Of a stretch of DNA of 64,000 bases, positions 43,687 through 55,235 are shown piece by piece. The notes beneath the pieces are model-generated. The model was not told the DNA's origin, did no database searches, and was given only the letters and a program-made list of their open reading frames with translations. Source of the DNA: Faecalicatena orotica (GTDB lineage: Bacteria > Bacillota > Clostridia > Lachnospirales > Lachnospiraceae). How positions within the stretch are numbered: position 1 is the first letter of the stretch; each line of letters starts with the position of its first letter. The stretch is from assembly GCF_003149245.1 (NCBI RefSeq), contig NZ_QGDL01000007.1, positions 1 through 64,000 on the forward strand, read 5' to 3'. The translations under genes were made by a program, and so were the position numbers.

Positions 43687-44541
43687 TCAATTGTATCTCT
43701 GTTGTAACGCCAGCCCAATTAACCGGTCTGCCTGACCTGCCATAAACAGAGGAATGTTCAGCATAACACCATCCAGTTTCAGGTTATCCAGAGAGAACCG
43801 GACACGGAGCTTTACTTGATCCGGGAACAGTTCCTTGAACTTCTTAAGACTTTTGCTAGTGATATTGGTTTCGGATTTGACCTCTACAGGGAAAATATCG
43901 TTTTCCCGCTGAATCAGGAAATCAACCTCATAAGGAGGATTTGTCTGTGTCCAATACCGGGGTACGACTTCAAATTGTGTGACCAGGGTCTGAAGCACAT
44001 AGTTCTCGGTCAGTGCCCCCTTAAACTCTGTAAACAGGCGGCTGCCTTCACCGAAGGCAGTAGGAGCCAGATGTGCCAGACGCCGGAGCAGCCCCACATC
44101 CACAAGGTAAATCTTAAAAGCTGAAAGGTCGTCATAGGCAGCAACAGGAAGGCCGGGAGCAGAACTTCGGTAGATTTTATGCATCAGGCGGGCATCTACC
44201 AGCCGCTGCAGGGTTTCCTGCATGGCAGGGACATCCCGTGCCTTTGTCCACATTAAAACAGATTTCGGCATACCTCCGGTTACATAGTACATTTTGAGCT
44301 TTTTATAAAGAGTATTGAAGAATGCATCAGGGATTGGTTCAATGGTATCCAAGCTTTCTAAAAATGCCGCCAGATTATCATCACCATTAGCTAACAGGAA
44401 CTCCTCAAAGGTCATAGGGGCAATCTGCATAAAGTTGACCTTTCCCACAAGGAAAGAGGTAGGATTTGCCAAAGCAATGCCCAACAAAGAACCCGCGCAG
44501 GCGATGTGATACTGCGGTGCGTTCTCACAGAAGTACTTCAT
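43687..44541 (-). pseudogene. Truncated AAA ATPase, DUF4143 portion
   Basis: About 284 residues from MKYFCENAPQYHIACAGSLL to the stop, without the N-terminal P-loop half found in complete proteins of this family (AAA_14 + DUF4143). The DUF4143 end is intact (SAFKIYLVDVGLLRRLA, FKGALTENYVLQTL, YEVDFLIQRENDIFPVEVKS). Codons before 44541 read through unrelated sequence. The internal start is fortuitous, so the gene is probably dead. It is not related to rtcB. Confidence 0.75.
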
Positions 44542-44705
44542 GGTAATGCGCCCTTTTTGACCCGTCAGGATGGATATACCGTAACTCCATTGCAACAGGT
44601 TCAAAAGGGCAATAAAGCCAGCAATATAGAACACGGTACCATCACTTATTCAGGCAATAATCAAAGGTATCTCAAAAAAACCGAGATTAGAAAAAGCACC
44701 GGCAA

Positions 44706-45025
44706 ATGTTCCGATACTGTCTTTTTTTGAAGACAAATCTGGATATCAAATGTCATATTTTTCAGTGGAGAGAAAATGGGATGGAAGAGAATGATATCGG
44801 GGTTGTGGCATTAGAAGGACGGGCAGAAGAACTCTTTGACGTAAGAAATCCGGTTTTAGTGGTCTTCGGTTTGAAGTGCTTTTTGAGGAAGAAATCGTAT
44901 TGGTGCTGCCGCTGCAACACCTATTGGCAGGCAAGAAGATCATAACGGGATTGAAAGAAGAGAATGTATTGACGGGATACGGGAATATTTTTCCTCTGTG
45001 TAAGTATGATAAAGAAATAATATAA
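44706..45025 (+). pseudogene. LysR-type regulator C-terminal remnant with frameshift
   Basis: One frame reads DIGVVALEGRAEELFDV and stops making sense near 44860. From 44867 another frame continues RFEVLFEEEIVLVLPLQHLL, then AGKKIITGLKEENV to a stop at 45023. Together they resemble the effector-binding domain of a LysR regulator, broken by a frameshift and lacking the HTH. It lies just upstream of the LacI gene and is not translated as a unit. Confidence 0.55.
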
Positions 45026-45029
45026 TATT

Positions 45030-45067
45030 ATAAATTTCTTGACTGATTTATAAAATAAATTTATAAT
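45030..45067 (+). promoter_or_regulatory. lacI-family gene promoter with overlapping AT operators
   Basis: TTGACT at 45039-45044, 17-bp spacer, TATAAT at 45062-45067. TATAAATTT (45030), ATTTATAA (45046) and AAATTTATAA (45057) lie around or in the promoter and match the motif repeated before the cupin operon, which suggests autorepression. Confidence 0.65.
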
Positions 45068-45098
45068 TATATACATAATATTGCCGGAGGTATATGAA

Positions 45099-46127
45099 AT
45101 GGCCGTTAGAGCGAAAGACATTGCAGAGGAGCTGGGGGTATCTACAGCGACAATCTCTCTTGTGTTAAATGGAAAACCTGGAATTAGTGAAAAAACAAGA
45201 AAGAAAGTATTACAGGGAATCAATGCTCTCGGCTACGGTTATTTGGTACAAGAACAACAGGCAGGCTCAGAAGAGAATAAAACCATAGGTTTTGTAATCT
45301 ACAAAAATAGTGGTGATCTTCTGGGAATGAATTCCTTTTTTCCATTGATTTTGGATGGGATTGAGTTTACTGCCAGACAGTATGGCTATAATCTCTCGGT
45401 CATAAATATAGACCGGAAAGAGATTGATACGCAGATACAATATATTAAAGATGCCAATTGCAGAGGATATGTTATATTTGCGACAGAAATGCAGGAAGAA
45501 GAGGTTTCCTTTTTTGAGCGCCTGCAGATCCCATTTGTATTGTTTGACAACTATTTTATTGATAAGCAGATTAATTCAGTAAAAGCCAATAATGAACAGG
45601 GAACGTATCTTGCTGTGAAACATCTTTATGAGATGGGACATAGAAAAATTGGGTACTTAGGGAGCGGACTGGATATAAGGAGTTTTATAGAACGACGAAA
45701 GTATGCTTTTTCTGCAATGGAAAGTTTTGGCCTTTCGGGGATGGAGCGCTATAGCTTTGATATAGGGTATCCCCATGAGAGGGCGGAATCCGGGATGGCA
45801 TCTGTTTTGGAGAAAATCCCGAGGGAAGAGCTGCCTACGGCGTTTATGTCAGATAATGACCTTGTTGCCATTGGGGCAATGCAGGCGGTTAAAAAGCATG
45901 GATATAAGATACCGGATGATATTTCTTTTATAGGTTATGATGACAGACCTGTCTGTACCTTGTCAGATCCTAAGTTAAGCACGATTTGTCTGCCTAAAGA
46001 GCGTTTTGGGGCAGAAGCCGTGGAGCAGCTGATTTATGTAATTCAAAAGGGCAGGGAATCCTGTATAAAAATAGAAATTAATGGGAATCTGATTGAAAGA
46101 GATTCAGTAAGAAATATGAATAAATAA
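45099..46127 (+). CDS. LacI family transcriptional regulator
   Basis: 342 aa from ATG at 45099 (GGAGGTATATGAA upstream). N-terminal LacI HTH: AKDIAEELGVSTATISLVLN, then KTRKKVLQGINALGYG. Periplasmic-binding-like effector domain with IGFVIYK, VKANNEQGTYLAVKHLYEMG, IGYLGSG and FIGYDDRPVCTLSDPKLSTI. It lies directly upstream of, and in line with, the sugar operon starting at 46430. The palindromic AT sites in both promoters make it the likely repressor of that operon and of itself. Confidence 0.94.
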   Translation: MAVRAKDIAEELGVSTATISLVLNGKPGISEKTRKKVLQGINALGYGYLVQEQQAGSEENKTIGFVIYKNSGDLLGMNSFFPLILDGIEFTARQYGYNLSVINIDRKEIDTQIQYIKDANCRGYVIFATEMQEEEVSFFERLQIPFVLFDNYFIDKQINSVKANNEQGTYLAVKHLYEMGHRKIGYLGSGLDIRSFIERRKYAFSAMESFGLSGMERYSFDIGYPHERAESGMASVLEKIPREELPTAFMSDNDLVAIGAMQAVKKHGYKIPDDISFIGYDDRPVCTLSDPKLSTICLPKERFGAEAVEQLIYVIQKGRESCIKIEINGNLIERDSVRNMNK

Positions 46128-46140
46128 AGTGTTTAAGTAA

Positions 46141-46176
46141 AGAACTGGCAAATCATGATCTGCCGGTTCTTTTTTT
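46141..46176 (+). terminator. Terminator after the LacI-family gene
   Basis: AGAACTGGCA pairs with TGCCGGTTCT (one G-U) around a 10-nt loop, followed by TTTTTT. Confidence 0.88.
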
Positions 46177-46184
46177 AATGCACA

Positions 46185-46429
46185 AGTTTATAAATTTGGT
46201 GGTTTGATTTTACGTATTACTCATTTTTAAATAAATGATCTATAATAATAGACAAAAAAATGGACTTAGAAATGTTGAAAAGTAATAAAAATATTAGTGT
46301 AAACAAATAAATATTGACAGAATGGTATAAAAAATGTAATGTATAATTTATAAATATTATTAAGAAATTTATAAATTATACTGATTAAGAATGTCTTAAT
46401 CTGGTAAGTAAAATGAAAAGGAGAAAAAA
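46185..46429 (+). promoter_or_regulatory. Control region of the cupin/PTS sugar operon with LacI-type operators
   Basis: AGTTTATAAATTT at 46185-46197, AATTTATAAATA at 46345-46356 and the perfect 12-bp palindrome AATTTATAAATT at 46366-46377. A TTGACA lies at 46314 and a TATAAT at 46342; their spacing (22 bp) is long, so the true -10 may be TGTAAT at 46335 (15 bp). The last two operators would overlap the start region. No catabolite (cre) site of the usual WTGNNARCGN kind was found by eye. Confidence 0.55.
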
Positions 46430-46900
46430 ATGGCAAATGCACCGGATTGGGTATGTAAATACCCTTTCAAAAAAGAGGAAAAAAGACCATGTGTTATGAA
46501 ACAGAGTGAGCTGATGCAGTTTCTTTATACAGAAGAAGCACCAGAAACAAGTGATTTAAACTGGCTCATTGTGAGTACGGATTCAGTTACGGTAGGAGAA
46601 TATCAGCTGGCGCCGGGATCACACTTTGCACCTGCCGATATTCATCCGGGAGATGAAATCTATTATGTACTTAAAGGACAGGTTACTATGTTCCAGCCGG
46701 AAAGCGGACAAGTTGTTGAGGTGAATCAGGGAGAAGGAATTTTGATGCCTAAAGGCTGCCCTCACATTGGATATAATTTTGGTGAAAAAGAGGCCTTTAT
46801 GTTATATGTAATTGCACCAAAAGCGTGGGATGACTCAAATGGGATTCCACTAGAATATACAGGCGCTATGAAATTATATAAACATGAAGAAAGAGGGTAA
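46430..46900 (+). CDS. Cupin-domain protein (first of pair)
   Basis: 156 aa, ATG after AAAAGGAGAAAAAA. Single double-stranded beta-helix with conserved cupin motifs: FAPADIHPGDEIYYVLKGQVT (metal-binding His and Glu) and GILMPKGCPHIGYNFGE. Cupins of this size are sugar isomerases, epimerases or binding proteins. It is followed after 5 bp by a second cupin; both lie ahead of a phosphomannose-isomerase-like gene. A role in isomerising an unusual sugar is inferred from the operon. Confidence 0.82.
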   Translation: MANAPDWVCKYPFKKEEKRPCVMKQSELMQFLYTEEAPETSDLNWLIVSTDSVTVGEYQLAPGSHFAPADIHPGDEIYYVLKGQVTMFQPESGQVVEVNQGEGILMPKGCPHIGYNFGEKEAFMLYVIAPKAWDDSNGIPLEYTGAMKLYKHEERG

Positions 46901-46905
46901 TTGAT

Positions 46906-47316
46906 GTGAAAGATGTAAAAGATCAGATCGGATTCTATCCGGTAGAAGGAACAAAAGGCAGGGAGGCAAAACTGTTCTATAAACTGAACGATGAAAACGG
47001 ATTAAAGATGATTAGTGGAAAAAGAACGCCTGCACTTCTCTCCATATGGTGCAGCAATGATCTGGTACAGTTTGGTACGATTAAAATTCTTTCAGGCGGA
47101 GCCGGACCCTGGCAGACGGAATACGACCGGCATAAAGGGGATGCAGTTTTTTATATAGCAGAGGGTACGCTCACCTTTTTCCTGAAAGAAAGGAAAGAGA
47201 CATATGTTGTGCAGCAGGGTGATTTTATGTTCATTCCGGAAGGTGAAGACTATAAGATTATTAACTATTATGCCGGTACGGCAAAAGCAGTATTCGCAAT
47301 AGCACCACAATTTTAA
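46906..47316 (+). CDS. Cupin-domain protein (second of pair)
   Basis: 136 aa from GTG at 46906; an ATG at 46904 is out of frame and stops at once. Motif region GPWQTEYDRHKGDAVFYIAEG and GDFMFIPEGEDYKIINYYAG. The first cupin motif keeps fewer His residues than its neighbour, so metal binding is less certain. It is probably a partner subunit of the first cupin. Confidence 0.75.
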   Translation: MKDVKDQIGFYPVEGTKGREAKLFYKLNDENGLKMISGKRTPALLSIWCSNDLVQFGTIKILSGGAGPWQTEYDRHKGDAVFYIAEGTLTFFLKERKETYVVQQGDFMFIPEGEDYKIINYYAGTAKAVFAIAPQF

Positions 47317-47497
47317 TAGATTAGTAGATGGTATGGAAGGACTGGTTTGTATAACCGGTCCTTTTTGTTGGAAAGATTCTGGAACATAATTTACCATAGC
47401 CAATATGGTAAAAGTCGAAATGGAACATGAAAAAAACAAAAGTTATAATGCATATATACTAATAGGAAATTAGTAAAAAATAAAAAGGGGGTCGTAT

Positions 47498-48694
47498 ATG
47501 CGAAAGATTATCCATAATACTTTTGAGAGCGGAAACGGTATTTTCCGCATGATACCAAATTTTATTCCGATAAAGTTTGGTATGCCGGGGCGCAGGCTTA
47601 AGATTCACCCAAATGATTATTATGCTTTTGGGTTAAAAGCAGGAACAATTATGGAACGCTGGCTTTGCTCGGTTAATGGTACACGGGTGAAAAATCCTGA
47701 TAATCCGAGTCAGGGAATAAGCTATGTTTTAGCTGAGGATGGAGAAAAATTTACTTTAAAAGAAGCGATTGTGGAGCTGGGGGAAGAATTAATTGGTGAG
47801 GAATTACAAAAAAAATATGGAACATTTCCGGTATTTTCTAAGTTTTTTGATTATGAAACCCCATTATATTTTCATTTCCATCCCAAAACGGAGATTGCAG
47901 CAAGGGTTGGATGTGAAGCAAAACCAGAGTGCTATTATTTTCCACCGCAGCTTAATAATTATAAAGGAAAAAGGGCTTCTACATATTTCGGATTTAATCT
48001 GGGAGTAACAAAGGAAGATGTGAGACGCTGTATTGAGAATTTTAGTGATTGTGATACAAAGATAACAAATTTATCGAGAGCGTATGATATCGAAGCCGGC
48101 GCAGGGTGGTATGTTCCGGCCGGAGTACTCCATGCTCCGGGCTCTCTTTTAACATACGAGCCACAGTGGGGGACAGATTTGAATTGTGTATTAGAAAATG
48201 TCGTAAGCGGTGAAATATTTGATGAAAAATATTTGTACGATATTTGTCCTCCGGAAGAAGAAAATAAAGTGGATTATATCATGAATGCAATAGACTGGGA
48301 TAAAAATCATGATGAAAATTTCAAAGAGCATTATTTCAGGCCGCCAGTGGAATTACCGAAGACACAGGCCAGATTGACAGAAAAGTGGATTTGTTATGGC
48401 AATGATTATATAACGGCTAAAGAAGTAACAGTGATGCCTGACGCAAAAGTTGTATTAAAAGATGCAGCAGCTTACGGCTGTATCCTGATTCAGGGATTTG
48501 GCACATTTGGTTCATTTGATGCTGAGTCAGTGAACATGATGCGTGTAGGTGAACAGACAGCGGATGAGTATTTTGTGTGTAAAAAGCGTGCAGAAAAGGG
48601 TGTAGAAATTCATAATCGTTCCAAAACAGAGCCAATGGTAATACTGCAGCACTTTGGACCGGACAATATTGTTTATCCAGACAAAAAACGATGA
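47498..48694 (+). CDS. Phosphomannose isomerase-like cupin protein
   Basis: 398 aa, ATG after AAAGGGGGTCGTAT. Type I phosphomannose isomerase-like scaffold: the metal site appears in PLYFHFHPKTEIAARVG and the second His-rich cupin motif in GWYVPAGVLHAPGSLLTYE, with a C-terminal beta-domain near YGCILIQGFGTFGSFD. It lacks the usual N-terminal ManA pattern, so it may act on a different sugar. Transcribed with the cupins and the dehydrogenase. Confidence 0.7.
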   Translation: MRKIIHNTFESGNGIFRMIPNFIPIKFGMPGRRLKIHPNDYYAFGLKAGTIMERWLCSVNGTRVKNPDNPSQGISYVLAEDGEKFTLKEAIVELGEELIGEELQKKYGTFPVFSKFFDYETPLYFHFHPKTEIAARVGCEAKPECYYFPPQLNNYKGKRASTYFGFNLGVTKEDVRRCIENFSDCDTKITNLSRAYDIEAGAGWYVPAGVLHAPGSLLTYEPQWGTDLNCVLENVVSGEIFDEKYLYDICPPEEENKVDYIMNAIDWDKNHDENFKEHYFRPPVELPKTQARLTEKWICYGNDYITAKEVTVMPDAKVVLKDAAAYGCILIQGFGTFGSFDAESVNMMRVGEQTADEYFVCKKRAEKGVEIHNRSKTEPMVILQHFGPDNIVYPDKKR

Positions 48695-48712
48695 ATTGAA
48701 AGGGGGACAGGT

Positions 48713-49885
48713 ATGTTAGATTTTGAATATTACAATCCTACAAGGATTATTTTTGGCAGAGAGAGTATAGCGAAAATCCATAGTCTGTTAGAAAATTATG
48801 GAGAGAATATCATGTTGTTATATGGAGGCGGAAGTATCAAAAAAAATGGAATCTTTGACAAGGTAATGGAGCAGCTCAGAGATAAAAATGTAATTGAAAT
48901 GGGTGGGATCGAACCTAATCCAACGATTGAGACTATACGCAGATATATACAAAAATGCCGCGAAGAGAAAGTAGAGTTCATTCTTGGTGTCGGCGGTGGA
49001 AGTGTTATGGACAGTGCTAAGATGATCGGGGCAGGGGCTGTCTATGATGGGGATGTCTGGGACTTTTTCAAGAATCATGATCAGCTCCCTGAGGCAATGC
49101 TCCCGGTAGCAACAGTGGTTACACTGGCTGGAACCGGAAGTGAAGCGAATCAGAACTTTGTAGTTACAAATCCTGATACCTGTGAAAAGATTGGTAAAAA
49201 CGGTGGTCCTGCATGTTTTCCGGAGTTTGCAGTTTGTGATCCTCAATTAACATTTACGGTGAATGCTTACCAGACAGCAAGCGGCGCGTTTGACACGATC
49301 GCACATGTTTTTGAACATTATTTTGCTGAGGCTGATCAGTATATGCCTGTTCAGGATGGAATGCAGGAGGCTGTTATCCGTGCTGTTATTACGGAACTGC
49401 CGCGGGCAATTAAGGAACCGGATAATTATGAGGCAAGGGCGAATCTGATGTGGGCTGCCCAGCAGGCATTGTTTGGAATTGCAGATATGGGAAAGGGTCA
49501 TGGTGAACGTGTTGAGCATAAGATGGAACATATTTTAAGTGCCAGATATAATTGTGCCCACGGGGCAGGACTTGCAGTAGTGGTACCTCCGTTCAGAAAG
49601 CATATGTGCAGGCTTAATCCTGCAAAGTACAGGCAGTTTGCAGAAAATGTATTCCACATTGACTGTACTGGATTAAGTGATTACGAAGCCGGAATGAAAG
49701 GGATCACGGCTCTGGAAGACTTCATAAAGAGTGTAGGTCTTCCTGCAAGTCTGCGTGAAATCGGGGCCGAGAGTGAATCTGACGTCGATTTTCTTGCGGA
49801 AGAATTAGTAAGGCAGGGGCGTGTAACAAAAGGAACGGGAATCGGTCTGAAGGAACTAAAAGAGATGTATGCTTCGGTCTATTAA
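48713..49885 (+). CDS. Iron-containing alcohol dehydrogenase
   Basis: 390 aa, ATG after AAAGGGGGACAGGT. Group III dehydrogenase: NAD(P) region ILGVGGGSVMDSAKMIGAG, TLAGTGSEANQNFVV, and iron ligands in SGAFDTIAHVFEHYF and YNCAHGAGLAVVVPP. Similar to butanol dehydrogenase/YqhD, which also reduce sugar-derived aldehydes. Within this operon it could reduce an aldehyde split from, or formed on, the imported sugar (inference). Confidence 0.92.
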   Translation: MLDFEYYNPTRIIFGRESIAKIHSLLENYGENIMLLYGGGSIKKNGIFDKVMEQLRDKNVIEMGGIEPNPTIETIRRYIQKCREEKVEFILGVGGGSVMDSAKMIGAGAVYDGDVWDFFKNHDQLPEAMLPVATVVTLAGTGSEANQNFVVTNPDTCEKIGKNGGPACFPEFAVCDPQLTFTVNAYQTASGAFDTIAHVFEHYFAEADQYMPVQDGMQEAVIRAVITELPRAIKEPDNYEARANLMWAAQQALFGIADMGKGHGERVEHKMEHILSARYNCAHGAGLAVVVPPFRKHMCRLNPAKYRQFAENVFHIDCTGLSDYEAGMKGITALEDFIKSVGLPASLREIGAESESDVDFLAEELVRQGRVTKGTGIGLKELKEMYASVY

Positions 49886-49900
49886 AGCAAGGAGGACAAA

Positions 49901-52167
<2,267 letters not shown>

Positions 52168-52178
52168 GAGGATAAAAA

Positions 52179-53141
52179 ATGAAGTATGTAACAGTAAAAG
52201 GCTCTGACCGGCAGTTTTCCCAGATTAGTTTAGGTACAATGAGAATAGTCCGTAAAGAGATAGATGAAAATGGTAACAAAGTTTATGTTGGCAAAAACGT
52301 GGAAGAAGTTGAAAACTTGATTAAGTGTGCACTTGATCTAGGAATTAATTTGATTGATACGGCAGATATTTATGGACATGGTTTGGCGGAGGAACTGATA
52401 GGAGAGGTCATTAAAAAGAATCCTGCAATCAGAGAGAAGATGATACTTCAGACTAAATGTGCCGTAGTATCTACGGATGAAGAAAAGAATTATAATGTAT
52501 CGAAAGAATATATTCTGGCTAGTGTCAATGCTTCTTTAAAACGTCTGAATACAGATTATCTTGATGTCCTTTTACTTCACAAACCAGATCCACTTTATGA
52601 TCCGGCGGAGATTGGTAAGGCATTTGAACAGCTTTATGGGGAGGGAAAAGTTCATAATTTTGGGGTTTCGAATTTTACATCTTTACAGGCAGCTGTAATT
52701 CAGAAGCACTGTAAGAGGCCAATTGCATTTAACCAACTGCAGTTTTCTATTGTACATTCATTGATGATAGATTCTGAAGTTAATGTTAATACAAGATCTG
52801 AATATGCAGTGAATTATGATATGGGACTTTTGGATTATTGCCGTTTAAATGATATCAGAATTGAGGCATACAGTGTTGTACAGGGAGATAAGGGGATATT
52901 TATTGATAATCCGGGTTATGAGAAACTGAATCAGGTAATGGATGATCTTTGTATAAAGTACCATACTAATAAAAATGCCCTTGCAGTTGCATGGCTTCTT
53001 AAACATCCGGCAGGGATTATTCCGACGATTGGCACAACGAATCCGGAACATTTAAAAGATTCTCTTGACGCACTTAATTTTACATTAACCAGGCAGGATT
53101 GGTTTGATTTATATCTTGCTTCTGGTAAACCGTTACCATAA
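52179..53141 (+). CDS. Aldo/keto reductase (YajO/YdhF-like)
   Basis: 320 aa, ATG after TTAGGAGGATAAAAA. TIM-barrel NADPH reductase: catalytic Asp and Tyr in LIDTADIYGHGLAEELIG, Lys in MILQTKCAV, and His in LDVLLLHKPDPLYD. C-terminal cofactor loop near GIIPTIGTTNPEHLKDSL. It is the last gene of the first half of this locus; about 200 bp then separate it from the PRD regulator. Confidence 0.92.
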   Translation: MKYVTVKGSDRQFSQISLGTMRIVRKEIDENGNKVYVGKNVEEVENLIKCALDLGINLIDTADIYGHGLAEELIGEVIKKNPAIREKMILQTKCAVVSTDEEKNYNVSKEYILASVNASLKRLNTDYLDVLLLHKPDPLYDPAEIGKAFEQLYGEGKVHNFGVSNFTSLQAAVIQKHCKRPIAFNQLQFSIVHSLMIDSEVNVNTRSEYAVNYDMGLLDYCRLNDIRIEAYSVVQGDKGIFIDNPGYEKLNQVMDDLCIKYHTNKNALAVAWLLKHPAGIIPTIGTTNPEHLKDSLDALNFTLTRQDWFDLYLASGKPLP

Positions 53142-53343
53142 AACAAAATAACTATTGTACTTACAGGATAATTAATCAGCAGCGATGTTTCTTACCGCAT
53201 TTATAACGGTAAAAAACGAAATTGAAACAAAAGGAGGAAACGAATATAATATAAGTAACACAAAGGATATTACGATCGTACTTTTTAGTGGAAGAAGTTT
53301 ATTAGTACTAATAACATAGGATTAAAGATGGGGAGGCTTACAA

Positions 53344-55209
53344 ATGGCATCCAAAAAGGAACTTAGGGTTTTAAATAAAATGCTGAAAAAGCCTTGTATA
53401 ACAAGCAGGGAAGTAGAGGGGATTTTGGGTGTCAGTAATAAAACGGCCCGAAAAATGATAGCACTGCTCAATGATGAGATTGTGCTGAATGGGGCTGAGA
53501 TTACAGCAAAACCAGGAAAGGGATATTCTTTAATTGTGCATAAAAATGCTGCGTTTGAAAAATTTCTGGAGGTTAATCAGATCATAGATGCAGCAAACAC
53601 AGAGAATAGGTCTGAATTTTTAATCCGATTATTTATTGATACAGAAGAGTACCTCAAGGTAGAAGAACTGGCTGATATGTTATATATATCGCAGAAAGGA
53701 GTCAGTAAATCTTTAAAAGAGGCGGAACATTATTTACATGAATTTGATCTTAACATAATAAGAAAACCGCACTATGGCATGCGGGTTGATGGAAAGGAGT
53801 ATGATATCCGAAGGTGCCTTTCTTCAATGGCGGGTGAGAATGATTTTACTGCTATAGACAAGAATATTATAGAGGCGGTAGATAAAGTATTCAAAAAGAA
53901 CGAGGTAAAAATGTCAGAAATGGCTTTAACTTCATTCTTAATCAGTCTTCAAATTACTGTGGACAGAGTGAAAAAGGGAAAATTAGTAGAAATGGATCCG
54001 GCCAGATTCGAAATCAGTATGCACTCGCAATTGAGGCACGATATTCAAACGGCAAAAGAGTGTGTGAAAGCTTTGGAAGAAGAATACCAGCTTCTATTTC
54101 CAGAGGATGAGATAAATTACATAGCGTTAAATATAATGGATAAAAAATACTACGAAAATAATGGAAGTCTGGTAATTAATGAGGAAATTAATTTATTAGT
54201 AACGGAGATTTTAGACAGTATCTATAAAACATATGGGCTGGATTTTCGTAAAGATCTGGATTTCTATATGATGCTGGTAAAACACCTTATCCCCTTAAGG
54301 CTGCGGTTATTATATGGAACCATGATTAAGAATCCGATTTTAGAGGAGGTAAAAGAAAAATATCCGTTTGCATGGAGCATTGCTTCGGGCTTGAACCATA
54401 TTATTAAAAAACATTATGACAGGATGATGTCTGATGATGAACTCGGTTACATTGCGATTGCAGTGCAGCTGGCCATAGATAAACATAAAAAGCAAGTAGA
54501 CAATAGAAAAAATATTCTTCTGGTTTGTGCAGCAGGGAATGTCTTCTCACGGTTTTTAAAATACCGTTTTCAGGAACTTTTTAAAGACTGTATTGAACAG
54601 GCATATACATGTGATTATTCTGACCTGCGGGACTATGATTTCAGTAAAATTGACTATGTGTTTTCAACTGTACCATTAGATATAAGTCTTCCCGTACCAA
54701 TTTATAAGGTAGAGTATTTCCCGGATGAATCAGAAATGGGGGACATACGCACCGTACTTCAAAAGCCTGCAAGTATTATAGAAAAATATTTTTCAGAGAA
54801 GTTGTTTCTTACAGAAGTAGAGGCTGAAAACAAATCGGAAGTGATTAGGCAAATATGTAACCATATTGCAAAAGCAGTAGACGTACCAGAGGATTTTTAT
54901 GATTTGGTAATGAAACGGGAGAGCCTGCTTCAAACTGCAATGGGGGGACAGGTGGCTGTACCTCACCCACATCATACAGTTACAGACCAAACATTAATCT
55001 GTGTTGCTATTTTAAAGAATCCTATTTATTGGAATAAAACAGATAAAGTTAAAGTTGTTTTCCTGATTTCGATTTCACAGAATGATATGGATGATATGGA
55101 GAACTTTTATAGTGATTTCTTTAAGCTGGCATTAACAAAGGAAAATATTGATAGTATCGTAAAAAGCCAAACGTATGAAAACCTGATGAGTATTGTAAGA
55201 TCAATTTGA
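53344..55209 (+). CDS. PRD-containing PTS transcriptional regulator (LicR/BglG type)
   Basis: 621 aa. N-terminal HTH (CITSREVEGILGVSNKTARK) and a second HTH-like region near residue 120 (VEELADMLYISQKGVSKSLK). Two PTS regulation domains about residues 200-275 and 300-385 (YMMLVKHLIPLRLRLLYG with its His). An EIIB-like domain starts near 389 (NILLVCAAGNVFSRF) and an EIIA-like domain ends the protein (VAVPHPHHTVTDQ). Phosphorylation of these domains by the cognate PTS gates activity. Sits immediately before EIIC. Confidence 0.95.
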   Translation: MASKKELRVLNKMLKKPCITSREVEGILGVSNKTARKMIALLNDEIVLNGAEITAKPGKGYSLIVHKNAAFEKFLEVNQIIDAANTENRSEFLIRLFIDTEEYLKVEELADMLYISQKGVSKSLKEAEHYLHEFDLNIIRKPHYGMRVDGKEYDIRRCLSSMAGENDFTAIDKNIIEAVDKVFKKNEVKMSEMALTSFLISLQITVDRVKKGKLVEMDPARFEISMHSQLRHDIQTAKECVKALEEEYQLLFPEDEINYIALNIMDKKYYENNGSLVINEEINLLVTEILDSIYKTYGLDFRKDLDFYMMLVKHLIPLRLRLLYGTMIKNPILEEVKEKYPFAWSIASGLNHIIKKHYDRMMSDDELGYIAIAVQLAIDKHKKQVDNRKNILLVCAAGNVFSRFLKYRFQELFKDCIEQAYTCDYSDLRDYDFSKIDYVFSTVPLDISLPVPIYKVEYFPDESEMGDIRTVLQKPASIIEKYFSEKLFLTEVEAENKSEVIRQICNHIAKAVDVPEDFYDLVMKRESLLQTAMGGQVAVPHPHHTVTDQTLICVAILKNPIYWNKTDKVKVVFLISISQNDMDDMENFYSDFFKLALTKENIDSIVKSQTYENLMSIVRSI

Positions 55210-55235
55210 ACCGGCAAGGTTCGGAGGAGAAGAGA

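Noticed and set aside
44506-44730. 74-codon plus-strand ORF opposite and beyond the DUF4143 relic
   Set aside because: Starts on the antisense of the relic, has no ribosome site, and matches nothing I recognise; treated as part of the decayed region.
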